Assembly: GCA_002385475.1 (NCBI GenBank)
Contig: DGDO01000021.1
Location: 1-50,683 of the forward strand
Source of the DNA: Candidatus Sordicultor fermentans
GTDB taxonomy: Bacteria; Atribacterota; Atribacteria; Atribacterales; Caldatribacteriaceae
Direction of reading: 5' to 3'
Length of the DNA stretch: 50,683 bases
The notes beneath the pieces are model-generated. The model searched no databases. It was given only the letters and a program-made list of their open reading frames with translations, and was not told the DNA's origin. The translations under genes and the position numbers were made by a program. Shown one piece after another: positions 34,267-42,744 of this stretch (position 1 is the stretch's first letter; each line of letters opens with the position of its first letter).

Positions 34267-34610
34267 CCTGACTTGCTATTTCCTCTATAATAATTCTCAT
34301 TTACCTACACCGGCTATTACAAAAATCTAATACTCCCGAGAGCTTTTATCAGCTGAACACAGGGTAAATTCTGATGTTATTATTTAGCTTCCCTTCCCGG
34401 TTATAGTATCCTGCAAAACCTGTCGTAATTGCTACCCTTAGTGGAATAGAAAACTATGATGGAAATTTGCCGTTTTACCCCAGATCATTGATTCTCCTTT
34501 CGACGATTAGACATGTTGACTGTATTTTACACCTCAAAGATACAAAACCAGTAGCCTAATTTGATAAACAGGGTATCACCGAATCTGGAGTAATTTAATT
34601 CCTCATATTT

Positions 34611-34623
34611 TTTCACAATGAAA
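34611..34623 (+). promoter_or_regulatory. ROK operator, copy 1
   Basis: TTTCACAATGAAA, a palindrome (TTTCA-CAA-TGAAA), lies 12 bases upstream of the -35. The identical 13-mer recurs at 34678-34690, and similarity continues past it (G/A-AATTAGG). Confidence 0.7.
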
Positions 34624-34634
34624 GGAATTAGGTA

Positions 34635-34664
34635 TTGACTTTTTCCGTTGTTTTGAACTATACT
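34635..34664 (+). promoter_or_regulatory. Promoter of the ROK/sugar locus
   Basis: TTGACT (34635-34640), 18 bases, TATACT (34659-34664). It is flanked on both sides by identical palindromes, an arrangement suited to looping or steric repression. Confidence 0.75.
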
Positions 34665-34677
34665 CATAGCAAGATTA

Positions 34678-34690
34678 TTTCACAATGAAA
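34678..34690 (+). promoter_or_regulatory. ROK operator, copy 2
   Basis: Second TTTCACAATGAAA, centred 67 bases from copy 1 and lying just after the predicted transcription start, where bound repressor would block polymerase. Confidence 0.7.
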
Positions 34691-34708
34691 AAATTAGGGT
34701 GTTACTAA

Positions 34709-35887
34709 ATGTCGAGAAGCCAAAAATCTTTAAACAGCACCCGTGTGGTTCGTTTATTCAATGTTAATTCCCTCTTAAGAACCCTCTACCGTGAGGGGGG
34801 TTGCTCACGAACTAAATTGGCCAAAGTTACTCACATGAGTCCTGCCACGGTAAGCAGAATAATATCAGAATTGGTAGACCAACAAATAATTATCGAAAAA
34901 GGAACAGGTAAATCCAGTGCGGGACGTAAGCCGACGATCCTTCAGCTTAACTATGAAAAGATTTATATAGCCGGTGCATGTATATCCCGAGACCAGGTGG
35001 GTTTGGCCATCGCTGACCTCAAGGGGAAAATACTCTCTAAGAGATATTTCCAGCCCTACTCTTTAGAGCCTGAATCCCTGATTAAGGAGCTGGTGCATGA
35101 ACTTAATCTGTTGGTCCAGGAGACTAGTATCAACCAGGAATATATCCTGGGGCTGGGACTGGCAATCTCGGGTATCGTAGATAGCGAACAAAAGACTCTG
35201 GTGCGTTCAGTTAACTTAGGCTGGCGGGAAGTGAAAATTGGAGAAATTTTGGAAAAGGAGCTGGAACTCCCGGTATTAGTAGAAAACGATGCTAACGCAG
35301 CAGCACTGGCAGAATTGTGGTTTGGTGGAGCTACTGAAGTAAGAAATTTTTTATACATTAAAACTGATACCGGTGTGGGGTCGGGCATAATTTCTGAACG
35401 CAACTTGTTGACCGGTCCCCGAGGAATAGCAGGAGAAATTGGCCATCTGTGCTTTATACCAGATGGTAGAAAATGTCGGTGCGGCTTACACGGGTGTTTA
35501 GAAACGTATCTGTATGCTCCTGATATTACGAGAAGATATGAAGAGAAAACAGGTAAACATTTAGAAAGTATTTTTCATCTGAAGGAAAAAGTTCAGGAAG
35601 GTGACTCAGTAGCAAATAAAATAGTGGATGAGGCCGCAGAAGCACTATCTATTGCCGTTTTATTCGCTGCTGGCCTGCTTGACCTGGATTTAGTAGTCAT
35701 TGGAGGTGCATGGGGAGCGCTGGGCGATGACTTTTTAAACCTCATCAGAGAAAAAACTATGGATAGATGGGAAAGGTCTGGTATCGGTAGGATAGTTCCG
35801 GTAACCGGATCCCAGCTGGGGGAGTCGAGCGACCTCCTAGGCGCGGTGGGTCTTGTCATTCACCGCTGGTTAGCCTCTCCCATATAA
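34709..35887 (+). CDS. ROK-family transcriptional repressor (NagC/XylR-type)
   Basis: The 392-aa protein has an N-terminal winged helix (SRTKLAKVTHMSPATVSRIISELVDQQII, about 30-65) and a ROK sugar-kinase-like domain: GLGLAISGIVD, the VENDANAAALAELWFG block, TDTGVGSGII, and the zinc motif GHL plus CRCGLHGCLE. Such regulators release DNA on binding a sugar. Its neighbours are a sugar ABC transporter and a carbohydrate-acting protein, so it most likely controls them and itself through the two palindromes. The ATG follows AGGGTG. Confidence 0.92.
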   Translation: MSRSQKSLNSTRVVRLFNVNSLLRTLYREGGCSRTKLAKVTHMSPATVSRIISELVDQQIIIEKGTGKSSAGRKPTILQLNYEKIYIAGACISRDQVGLAIADLKGKILSKRYFQPYSLEPESLIKELVHELNLLVQETSINQEYILGLGLAISGIVDSEQKTLVRSVNLGWREVKIGEILEKELELPVLVENDANAAALAELWFGGATEVRNFLYIKTDTGVGSGIISERNLLTGPRGIAGEIGHLCFIPDGRKCRCGLHGCLETYLYAPDITRRYEEKTGKHLESIFHLKEKVQEGDSVANKIVDEAAEALSIAVLFAAGLLDLDLVVIGGAWGALGDDFLNLIREKTMDRWERSGIGRIVPVTGSQLGESSDLLGAVGLVIHRWLASPI

Positions 35888-36066
35888 TCGAGTTGCCCGG
35901 ATAGAGATAGTGGATTTATCAGCCTTTGCTGATTATCTAAAAAAACAACGGAGGTGATGTTAGAAATCAGGAAAGCATCTAAAAGGATAGTGGAGTTAGG
36001 CAAATCGTGTTAGTTTCGTTAGAAGACAAAGGTGCCTGATTTTAGAGTTTAAAAGGAGGTGTACAT

Positions 36067-37389
36067 ATGTTCAAGAAATCTCGAATGATTTCGATTTTAC
36101 TGGCTGCTTTTCTGGTGGTTGCGGTTGTGAGCGGGCTATCAGCTCAGGAACAGATTACCCTGAAGGTTCTCAACTATCTAGACCTTACCTCACCCGGCAC
36201 AGAAAGAGAAATTAAAGAAATCTGGGAAGCTTTTGAGAAAAATAACCCTGATATCAAGATTGAGCGCGAAGATCTGTTCGGAGAACCTTTCCATCAAAAA
36301 CTGGAAGCCTATGCTGCAGCAGGTAACCTTCCCGATGTCATTTATATGTGGCCTGGTGCGCGTTCTGCAACACTGCATGATAAAAAACTGGTAAAAGACC
36401 TCGCTCCCTTCTTAGGTGATATGGCCGATGAGTTTGTCCCCGCTGCAGTAGACCCTAATAACCAGCGTGGTAAGTATTTAGCTATGATTCCGATAGGAAT
36501 AACCGCCACTCATATGCTTTATGTAAACCAGGAAATGTTGAATGATTTAGGCCTTAATATGCCTGAAACCTATGATGAACTAAAAACCATGGTTCCCAAG
36601 TTACAGGAGGCAGGTAAGGATGTAGTTATTATGGGCGCCCAGGACGACTGGGTAATACAGTCTGTTCTTTTCAGCATGATTGTCGGGCGCTTAGCGGGTG
36701 ATGCGTTTATAGATAAGATTCTCGCTGGAGAGGCCAAATTCACTGATGAACCATTTGTATCTACCCTTAAATTCTACCAGCAACTTTTTGATGATGGTGT
36801 GCTCACCCCAGACATTGTTATGACTCCCTATGGAACATCACCTGCACTGTTTGCAGCTGGCGAAGCACCATTCACAATCGATGGTGACTGGAGAGTGGGA
36901 GCATTTCTCACTGACCCTGCGACAGGTGAAGCACTTATTCCACCTGAAAAACAAGATAACATCCTCCTCACCATTTTTCCCGCCATTCCCGATGAGGTAA
37001 CTCCCAATAGTACTTCTATGGTATTAGCCACCGGATTCGGCATGAGCGCTGCTATACCAGATAACTCTCCTAAGGAAGAAGCAGCTTGGAGGCTTATCTC
37101 CTGGCTCGTATCTCCTGAAGTGCAAAAGATTCGTCTGGAAACTGGTGCTGCTATTCCCTCCAGAAAGGGAATAACCGCCGAGGGCTTAGAACCTCTCGTC
37201 GAGCAGCGACTTCGCTTCTATGAAAAATATGTGGGAACTTATGTGCTCGATGATGTTCTACCACCTGAGGCATATATGCCAATTAATGTCGGACTCCAGG
37301 AAATCGCACTGGGAATGTCCACCCCGGAAGATGTAGCTGCCAAAGTTCAGAAAGGTTATGAAGAGTGGATAGCAGGGTTAGAGGAATAA
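36067..37389 (+). CDS. Sugar ABC transporter, solute-binding protein (family 1)
   Basis: Extracytoplasmic ligand-binding protein of 440 aa. A signal peptide ends at about Ala26 (LLAAFLVVAVVSGLSA-QE); there is no lipobox cysteine, so it is soluble in the periplasm, consistent with a diderm cell. The mature part has the family-1 pattern: LKVLNYLDL, KNNPDIKIERE, AAGNLPDVIYMWPG, FTIDGDWRVGAF and WRLISWLVSPEVQK. The ATG follows AAAAGGAGGTG. The gap from the ROK gene (about 180 bases) has a small stem-loop (35918-35933) but no clear promoter. The bound sugar is not readable from sequence. Confidence 0.92.
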   Translation: MFKKSRMISILLAAFLVVAVVSGLSAQEQITLKVLNYLDLTSPGTEREIKEIWEAFEKNNPDIKIEREDLFGEPFHQKLEAYAAAGNLPDVIYMWPGARSATLHDKKLVKDLAPFLGDMADEFVPAAVDPNNQRGKYLAMIPIGITATHMLYVNQEMLNDLGLNMPETYDELKTMVPKLQEAGKDVVIMGAQDDWVIQSVLFSMIVGRLAGDAFIDKILAGEAKFTDEPFVSTLKFYQQLFDDGVLTPDIVMTPYGTSPALFAAGEAPFTIDGDWRVGAFLTDPATGEALIPPEKQDNILLTIFPAIPDEVTPNSTSMVLATGFGMSAAIPDNSPKEEAAWRLISWLVSPEVQKIRLETGAAIPSRKGITAEGLEPLVEQRLRFYEKYVGTYVLDDVLPPEAYMPINVGLQEIALGMSTPEDVAAKVQKGYEEWIAGLEE

Positions 37390-37424
37390 CACAAAAGTAA
37401 AGAGGTAAGCAAACAACACCCTGA

Positions 37425-37467
37425 AGCGATCCTGCACCATAAGAAGAGACAACCATGCAGGGTCGCT
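37425..37467 (+). terminator. Stem-loop between binding-protein and permease genes
   Basis: AGCGATCCTGCA (37425-37436) pairs with TGCAGGGTCGCT (37456-37467) with one mismatch, then TCTTTTCC. It resembles structures after binding-protein genes that stabilise the upstream mRNA and lower expression of the permeases. Confidence 0.6.
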
Positions 37468-37547
37468 TCTTTTCCATCAATCTTGAAACACTGACCTTTC
37501 GTTTTCAGGTGGAATAGCTGAACAGACACTCTACGGAGGTGAAGGTG

Positions 37548-38456
37548 GTGAAACCATCACGTCATAGCACAAAGAGTGAAGAACGCCGGGCATACTGGCT
37601 ATTAGTTTTGCCCGCCGTAGTTATATACTGGGCAGTTACGGCTTTCCCGCTTTTCTTTTCCATTATCTTAAGTCTGACCAACTACAGTGGTGGACCAATA
37701 TTTGCTTTTGATTTTAAATTCGTAGGCCTCAACAACTATATCCGTATGTTCAAAGATCCCTATTTCTGGATTTCCCTCAAGAACAACGCCTATATAATAC
37801 TAGTTTCGGTTTTCGGACAAATACCCCTGGGTTTTATTTTTGCTTATGCAATTTTTAGAAAGCTGGTCCGTTTCGGAGACTTCTTCCAAACTATGATTTA
37901 CCTGCCAGCTGTGATTTCACCCATCGTAGTTGGCATTTTGTGGCAGACATTTTTCTCCCCTTATGGTCCGCTTACCAAAATAGTGCAGCATTTCAAGCCC
38001 GGATGGCGAAGCACTTTCCTTCTCGATCCCAAGCGGGCTATCATACCGGTCCTTTTTGTAATATTGTGGATGTATACTGGAACTTACCTGATTATTTTTT
38101 TAGCTAACTTACAAAAATTTGAACCCTCCATTCTGGAAGCAGCCAAAATTGACGGAGCTACCGAATTCCAGACTCTCTGGTACGTCATACTTCCCGCTCT
38201 CTCAGGGGTGATTGTAACTACCGTTATTCTTGCCATTTCTGGCTCTCTGAAAAGCTTCAACCTTATTTTCGCCATGACTGGAGGCAACCCTGCTCGGAGA
38301 ACATCAGTATTAGCTCTCTACATGTATGACACCGCGTTCCGAGGTGCGCCAAACTATCCTATGGCCAGTGCGATTTCCATGTTCATCGTCATGTTGAGCA
38401 TCATATTGATTATTTTTACCAAGGCAGTAGAAAATCGGTATGGAGGCAGGGAATAA
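37548..38456 (+). CDS. Sugar ABC transporter permease (MalF/UgpA type)
   Basis: An inner-membrane subunit with about six helices, starting near YWLLVLPAVVIYWAVTAFPLF. The cytoplasmic EAA loop that contacts the ATPase reads EAAKIDGATEFQTLWYVILPAL. Three in-frame GTG codons compete for the start (37539, 37545, 37548). The first overlaps the SD (GGAGGT at 37535-37540), and 37548 has the best 7-base spacing. The stop overlaps the next permease start by one base. No ATPase gene is in the locus, so a shared MsmX/MalK-type ATPase is expected elsewhere. Confidence 0.92.
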   Translation: MKPSRHSTKSEERRAYWLLVLPAVVIYWAVTAFPLFFSIILSLTNYSGGPIFAFDFKFVGLNNYIRMFKDPYFWISLKNNAYIILVSVFGQIPLGFIFAYAIFRKLVRFGDFFQTMIYLPAVISPIVVGILWQTFFSPYGPLTKIVQHFKPGWRSTFLLDPKRAIIPVLFVILWMYTGTYLIIFLANLQKFEPSILEAAKIDGATEFQTLWYVILPALSGVIVTTVILAISGSLKSFNLIFAMTGGNPARRTSVLALYMYDTAFRGAPNYPMASAISMFIVMLSIILIIFTKAVENRYGGRE

Positions 38457-39322
38457 TGAACAATACAGCAACACCTCAAGTAAAGAAAAGACCAGAAGAG
38501 ATTGGTATTTTACCCCAGACAATCATGTATTTAATACTTTTTGGTTTTACCATATTAACCTTATACCCCCTTATATGGATGGTTATAAATTCTTTTAAAA
38601 CCACTCAGGAGTTTCTCATGAACCCCCTGGGGCTACCCAACAGATGGTTTTTTAAAAACTATCCCCTGGCCTGGCGTTTAGCCAATTTTTCTACTCTGTT
38701 TCTCAACAGTATCCTGTATACCGGCATATCGACTATCGGCATAATCTTTTTTTCGCTAGCAGCTGCCTTCGCCTTTGCTAAAATCAAATCAAAGGCTACC
38801 TCCTTCCTGTATGGAGGCTTTCTGATAGGAATTCTGTTCACTATCGAATCACTTATGATTCCCTTGTACCTGATGTCTTTCACTCTTGGCCTGACTGATA
38901 CGCGCATTGGCGTCCTAATCCCCTACATCGGGTTAGGCCTTCCCATTGGTATCTATCTTTGTACTGAGTTTATAAAAAGCTTACCTGATTCGGTAGTAGA
39001 GGCAGCCAGAATTGATGGAGCAAGCTATTTCAAGATATTTCTCTATATCATCATACCCATGGCCAAACCAGTGATTGCCACAGTGGCCATAATGAATGCT
39101 CTGGGAATCTGGAACGAATTCATGCTCATAAATATTCTTGTCTCCCGCAGCGACCTCTTATCGTTGCCGGTAGGAATTATGAAATTTTCAGGAGCGTTAG
39201 CTTCTGACTATGGTAAACAATTTGCTGCTCTGGTTATTGGAACAGTACCCACCGTTAGCTTTTACCTTGTTCTCCGTAATCGTATTACTCAAGGTGTAGC
39301 AGCCGGAGCAACCAAAGGCTAA
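38456..39322 (+). CDS. Sugar ABC transporter permease (MalG/UgpE type)
   Basis: Partner permease of 288 aa with about six membrane helices (first near QTIMYLILFGFTILTLYPLIWMVI). The EAA loop reads EAARIDGASYFKIFLYIIIPMAKP. It is translationally coupled to the previous permease (TAATG). MalG-type C-terminus ends VAAGATKG. Together they form the channel for the sugar delivered by the binding protein. Confidence 0.93.
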   Translation: MNNTATPQVKKRPEEIGILPQTIMYLILFGFTILTLYPLIWMVINSFKTTQEFLMNPLGLPNRWFFKNYPLAWRLANFSTLFLNSILYTGISTIGIIFFSLAAAFAFAKIKSKATSFLYGGFLIGILFTIESLMIPLYLMSFTLGLTDTRIGVLIPYIGLGLPIGIYLCTEFIKSLPDSVVEAARIDGASYFKIFLYIIIPMAKPVIATVAIMNALGIWNEFMLINILVSRSDLLSLPVGIMKFSGALASDYGKQFAALVIGTVPTVSFYLVLRNRITQGVAAGATKG

Positions 39323-39372
39323 AAATTTCCGGGTCACCCCCATTCATTACTGTTTAAAAAGGAGGAAAAAAG

Positions 39373-41328
39373 ATGAACCACAAAGAAGCAGATATTACAA
39401 GAACCTCTCTACCCTCTTTTAGAATTTACCAGTTAGGTAGCGAAAAAGCGGTAGAGTTCGCTGCAGATGAACTTAAAAAATATCTTCAGCGCATCCTGGG
39501 TAAAGATACATCAGTAGTTCTGGAAAAAAAAGAGAATTTTAATCAGACAGTAAAGGATGTCATCTGGGTGGGAACAAGCGAAAAATTCCATTCCGACCTG
39601 GGTCTCGAAGTCCAGAACCCGGAGTTAGATGATGCCATTGCCATCGAGGTAGAAGGTGGTAGCGGTATAATCTCCGGAGTGAATCCCCGTAGCGTACTAC
39701 TGGGAGTATATCGGTTTTTAACCGAGATTGGTTGTCGATGGGTCCGACCTGGACTCGATGGAGAAATACTCCCCTCCCGGGAAAGCCCCGATTTTACAGT
39801 TCAGATAAAGGAAAGGGCCTCTCACCGCCACCGGGGAATCTGTATCGAGGGAGCAGTAAGTTTAGAAAACGTCCGCCAGATAATTGACTGGGCTCCCAAA
39901 GTGGGATTCAATGCTTACTTTATCCAGTTCCGGGAAGCTTATACTTTTTTCGAACGGTGGTATACTCATCGACATAACCCCTTCAAACAGCCTGAACCTT
40001 TCTCAGTAGAGAAAGCCCGGGAATACACCCGGGAACTGGAAGAGGAAATAAAAAAACGAGGGTTACTCTATCACGCCGTAGGGCATGGCTGGACCTGTGA
40101 GCCACTGGGTATCCCGGGCTTGAGCTGGGAGTCCGGCGATTATCATGTCCCTCCTCAATATGTGGGCTACTTAGCAGAAGTAAATGGAAAACGCGCTCTC
40201 TGGGAAGGAATTCCTCTCAACACCAACCTTTGCTATTCCCAGCCAGAAGTGAGAAAATTAATAGTAAATGAAGTTGTCGCCTACCTCCAGGAACACCCGG
40301 AGGTTGATTTCCTCCATTTGTGGCTGGCTGATGAGTCTAACAATAATTGTGAATGCGACGACTGCCAGAGGGCTCTTCCTTCTGATTTTTATCTCCAGAT
40401 TCTCAATGAGCTGGATGAAGTCCTCACCAGAGAGAAATTAAATAATAAAATAGTGTTCCTCGTGTATTTCGACCTTTTATGGCCTCCCAGAGAGACTCGC
40501 TTAAAAAACGAGGAGCGCTTCGTGATGATGTTTGCTCCCATCACCAGGACTTATCAACATCCCTACCCTGCCACTATGCCTGCTCTGCCTCTTCCGCCCT
40601 ATAATCGGAATCATTTACAGTTTCCCACAACTGTAGAGGGAAATCTCGCTTTTCTAAGAGAGTGGCAGAATATTTTTTCTGGAGATAGCTTTACTTTCGA
40701 GTATTACCTTATGTGGGAGCATTATACTGACCCGGGGTATTATAAAATCGCCCGGCTAATCAGTGAGGATATAAAAAGTTTGAAGAGCCTGGGCTTAAAT
40801 GGCCTGGTTACCTGTCAGGTGCAGAGAGCCTTTTTCCCCACTGGACTCCCCTTCTACCTTATGGGAAAGTTATTGTGGAATGACAGGCTCATCTTTGAGG
40901 AGGTGGCAGAAGACTATTTCTTGAGCGCTTTTGGTTATGAGGGTAAAAAATGCTATGAATATCTCAAAAACCTCTCCCGGCTTTTCACCCCCCTGTTTCA
41001 AGAAGAAAATCTTGAAGAAAAAGAGATATACGAATATGGAGAAAAGATTGAAAAGCTCATCAAAGAATTCCATCCGGTTATCGAAAAAAATGCCCGGGGA
41101 GACTGCATGACCAGAGCTCAATCATGGCAATATTTAGAATACCATGCCGAGCTTTGCTCTCAACTGGCTAAAATATTGATAGAAAAGCAAAAAGGAGATA
41201 AAGAAAAAGGTAGAGAGCGGTGGGAAGAGCTTAAAACATTTCTCCAGAAAGAAGAAGATCAGATGCAGCCGGTATTCGACCTTTTTGAATATATCGAGAC
41301 CATGGAGCGAAAGATATTGCCAAGATAA
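39373..41328 (+). CDS. DUF4838-type carbohydrate-active protein, cytoplasmic
   Basis: The 651-aa product has an N-terminal alpha/beta domain like those that precede GH20/GH67 barrels (EKAVEFAADELKKYLQRILG, SGVNPRSVLLGVYRFLTEIGCRWVRPG). A TIM-barrel-like centre follows, with HRGICIEGAVSLENVRQIIDW and the DUF4838 hallmark LWLADESNNNCECDDCQ (about 315-330), and then a helical tail. The acidic pair in LADES is a candidate for catalysis. There is no signal peptide, so it would act on sugar already imported by the adjacent transporter. I infer a glycosidase, perhaps for a hexosamine- or uronate-containing oligosaccharide. The substrate is unknown. The ATG follows AAGGAGG. Confidence 0.72.
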   Translation: MNHKEADITRTSLPSFRIYQLGSEKAVEFAADELKKYLQRILGKDTSVVLEKKENFNQTVKDVIWVGTSEKFHSDLGLEVQNPELDDAIAIEVEGGSGIISGVNPRSVLLGVYRFLTEIGCRWVRPGLDGEILPSRESPDFTVQIKERASHRHRGICIEGAVSLENVRQIIDWAPKVGFNAYFIQFREAYTFFERWYTHRHNPFKQPEPFSVEKAREYTRELEEEIKKRGLLYHAVGHGWTCEPLGIPGLSWESGDYHVPPQYVGYLAEVNGKRALWEGIPLNTNLCYSQPEVRKLIVNEVVAYLQEHPEVDFLHLWLADESNNNCECDDCQRALPSDFYLQILNELDEVLTREKLNNKIVFLVYFDLLWPPRETRLKNEERFVMMFAPITRTYQHPYPATMPALPLPPYNRNHLQFPTTVEGNLAFLREWQNIFSGDSFTFEYYLMWEHYTDPGYYKIARLISEDIKSLKSLGLNGLVTCQVQRAFFPTGLPFYLMGKLLWNDRLIFEEVAEDYFLSAFGYEGKKCYEYLKNLSRLFTPLFQEENLEEKEIYEYGEKIEKLIKEFHPVIEKNARGDCMTRAQSWQYLEYHAELCSQLAKILIEKQKGDKEKGRERWEELKTFLQKEEDQMQPVFDLFEYIETMERKILPR

Positions 41329-41916
41329 GGTAGCAAGCTTTTTTTATAATTTCGACAGGAAGCCATATTATAGCAAACCGCAAAATCCACAGTATACTCT
41401 TTCCTCCGTGCTCTACTCATCTTTCACAATTAAGACATTGTTTCGGATAATTACACCCCGGGATGTCTTTGCGAGCACTTTGCATCAACTTTTCTTTCCA
41501 TTCGGAGAGAAATTACAACAGGTTTTGTGAGGCTACTATTTTCGCAAAGACAATACTAGATTAAGGTCAGGTTAAATGGTAAAATCCAGGTTGCAAAGTA
41601 TTGATGTAAAACGTAATATAAGTTATATAAAAAAGTAAAGGTCTAAAGATAGATACGCATTTTTTCAGCAGCTTTCTAATGGTTTTATGAGAATACTGAA
41701 ATCAAAAAGCAGATATTGAGGCACACCACCCAGAAATTTACATCCCCCGTTAGCAGTAAAATCAGGCGGACCAAAAGTCTTTAGGCTCTGGAAATAAATA
41801 AGAGCAAAAAGTTGCAGCTTGAGGCTTCATATAGAATTGTGTATAAACGAAAAGATTCAGATAGTTTAAGTCATAAGCAATGCTCTTCCAAATGGAACTT
41901 TGAGGGGGGGATTAAA
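41329..41916. other. Intergenic region before the methyltransferase/HerA block
   Basis: About 590 AT-rich bases. A T-run at 41339-41345 follows the DUF4838 gene but with only a 4-bp stem. Several promoter-like pairs exist; the nearest is at 41819-41847. No gene was recognised. An open frame upstream of the methyltransferase start (41812-41916) has no ribosome site. Confidence 0.45.
41819..41847 (+). promoter_or_regulatory. Tentative promoter for the methyltransferase-HerA-NurA block
   Basis: TTGAGG (41819-41824), 17 bases, TATAAA (41842-41847), about 70 bases before the methyltransferase ATG. Alternatives with similar scores lie at 41591-41619 and 41601-41629. Confidence 0.35.
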
Positions 41917-42744
41917 ATGAACCAAAAAAAACTAGTAATACGTTACCCTGGTGGAAAACAGAGGATTTTAAACTTTATAATGCCATTTTTGCTCTCAAGA
42001 GAAGAGATAACAGAGAGATATATAGAGCCGTTTTTTGGAAGTGGTGCAGTATTTTTTGCATTAAATCCCGCTCGTGCTTTGTTAGCAGATATTAACCCAG
42101 AACTTATTGATTTGTACCGTGGAATACGATTTGCTCCGCTGAAAGTCTGGGAAATATATGAAAGTTTCCCCGCGACTAAAAAGGCATATTACGAAATCCG
42201 AGCAATTAAGCCCGATGGAAGAGATCTAGCGTTCAAAGCAGCTAGAACTCTTTATCTAAATAGAACTTGTTTTAAAGGTATGTGGAGACACAACTCAAAA
42301 GGAGAATTTAATGTCGGGTATGGAGGACAAGGTAGACGATGGGTAATTAATCAAGAAATTTTGAAAGAGGTTGCTAGCAAATTAAAGAAAATGATTCTAA
42401 AATGTAGTGATTTTGAAGAAGTCATAAATAAGAGTATAGAAGGAGACTTCATTTTTGTTGATCCACCATACAGACCTGGAGAACGTGAAATGATTCATGC
42501 TCATTATATATACCTCAAATTCAGTTATTCAGAATATCAAAGGCTGGCAAAAGCGCTGAGAGGAGCATCAGATAGAGGAGTAAAATGGGCGATGACTATT
42601 TCCTCCCATCCTGATATTTTAGAACTGTTTTCCGGAAATTATATTGTCCCTATTCCAAAAGGCACAGGGAGAAAACCCGGAATTTTAACAAACGATTCTG
42701 GTGAAGTTTTAGTCTTAAATTATAGGAAGGAGGAACCGCTATGA
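41917..42744 (+). CDS. D12-class (Dam-type) DNA adenine N6-methyltransferase
   Basis: From the ATG at 41917, behind GAGGGGGG, it has 275 aa. It shows RYPGGK at the N-terminus (residues 9-14), the AdoMet-binding EPFFGSGAVFF (about 37-47), LADINPELIDLY, NRTCFKGMWRHNSKGEFNV and the catalytic DPPY in FVDPPYRPGE (about 179-188). The DPPY form indicates N6-adenine methylation. The target site cannot be read from sequence. It overlaps the HerA gene by 4 bases (ATGA), so it is tied to that operon, unlike a housekeeping Dam. I infer the self-marking component of a defence module. Confidence 0.9.
   Translation: MNQKKLVIRYPGGKQRILNFIMPFLLSREEITERYIEPFFGSGAVFFALNPARALLADINPELIDLYRGIRFAPLKVWEIYESFPATKKAYYEIRAIKPDGRDLAFKAARTLYLNRTCFKGMWRHNSKGEFNVGYGGQGRRWVINQEILKEVASKLKKMILKCSDFEEVINKSIEGDFIFVDPPYRPGEREMIHAHYIYLKFSYSEYQRLAKALRGASDRGVKWAMTISSHPDILELFSGNYIVPIPKGTGRKPGILTNDSGEVLVLNYRKEEPL

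Larger units (their letters stand above)
34267..34708. other. Intergenic region between larC and the ROK regulator
   Basis: About 440 bases. The right end carries the ROK promoter and its two operators (34611-34690). No gene or strong terminator was recognised in the rest. Confidence 0.45.

Noticed and set aside
35956..36012. 18-codon frame with an upstream GGAGGTG, before the binding-protein gene
   Set aside because: The SD abuts the ATG with almost no spacing and the peptide (MLEIRKASKRIVELGKSC) shows no attenuator-like codon run.
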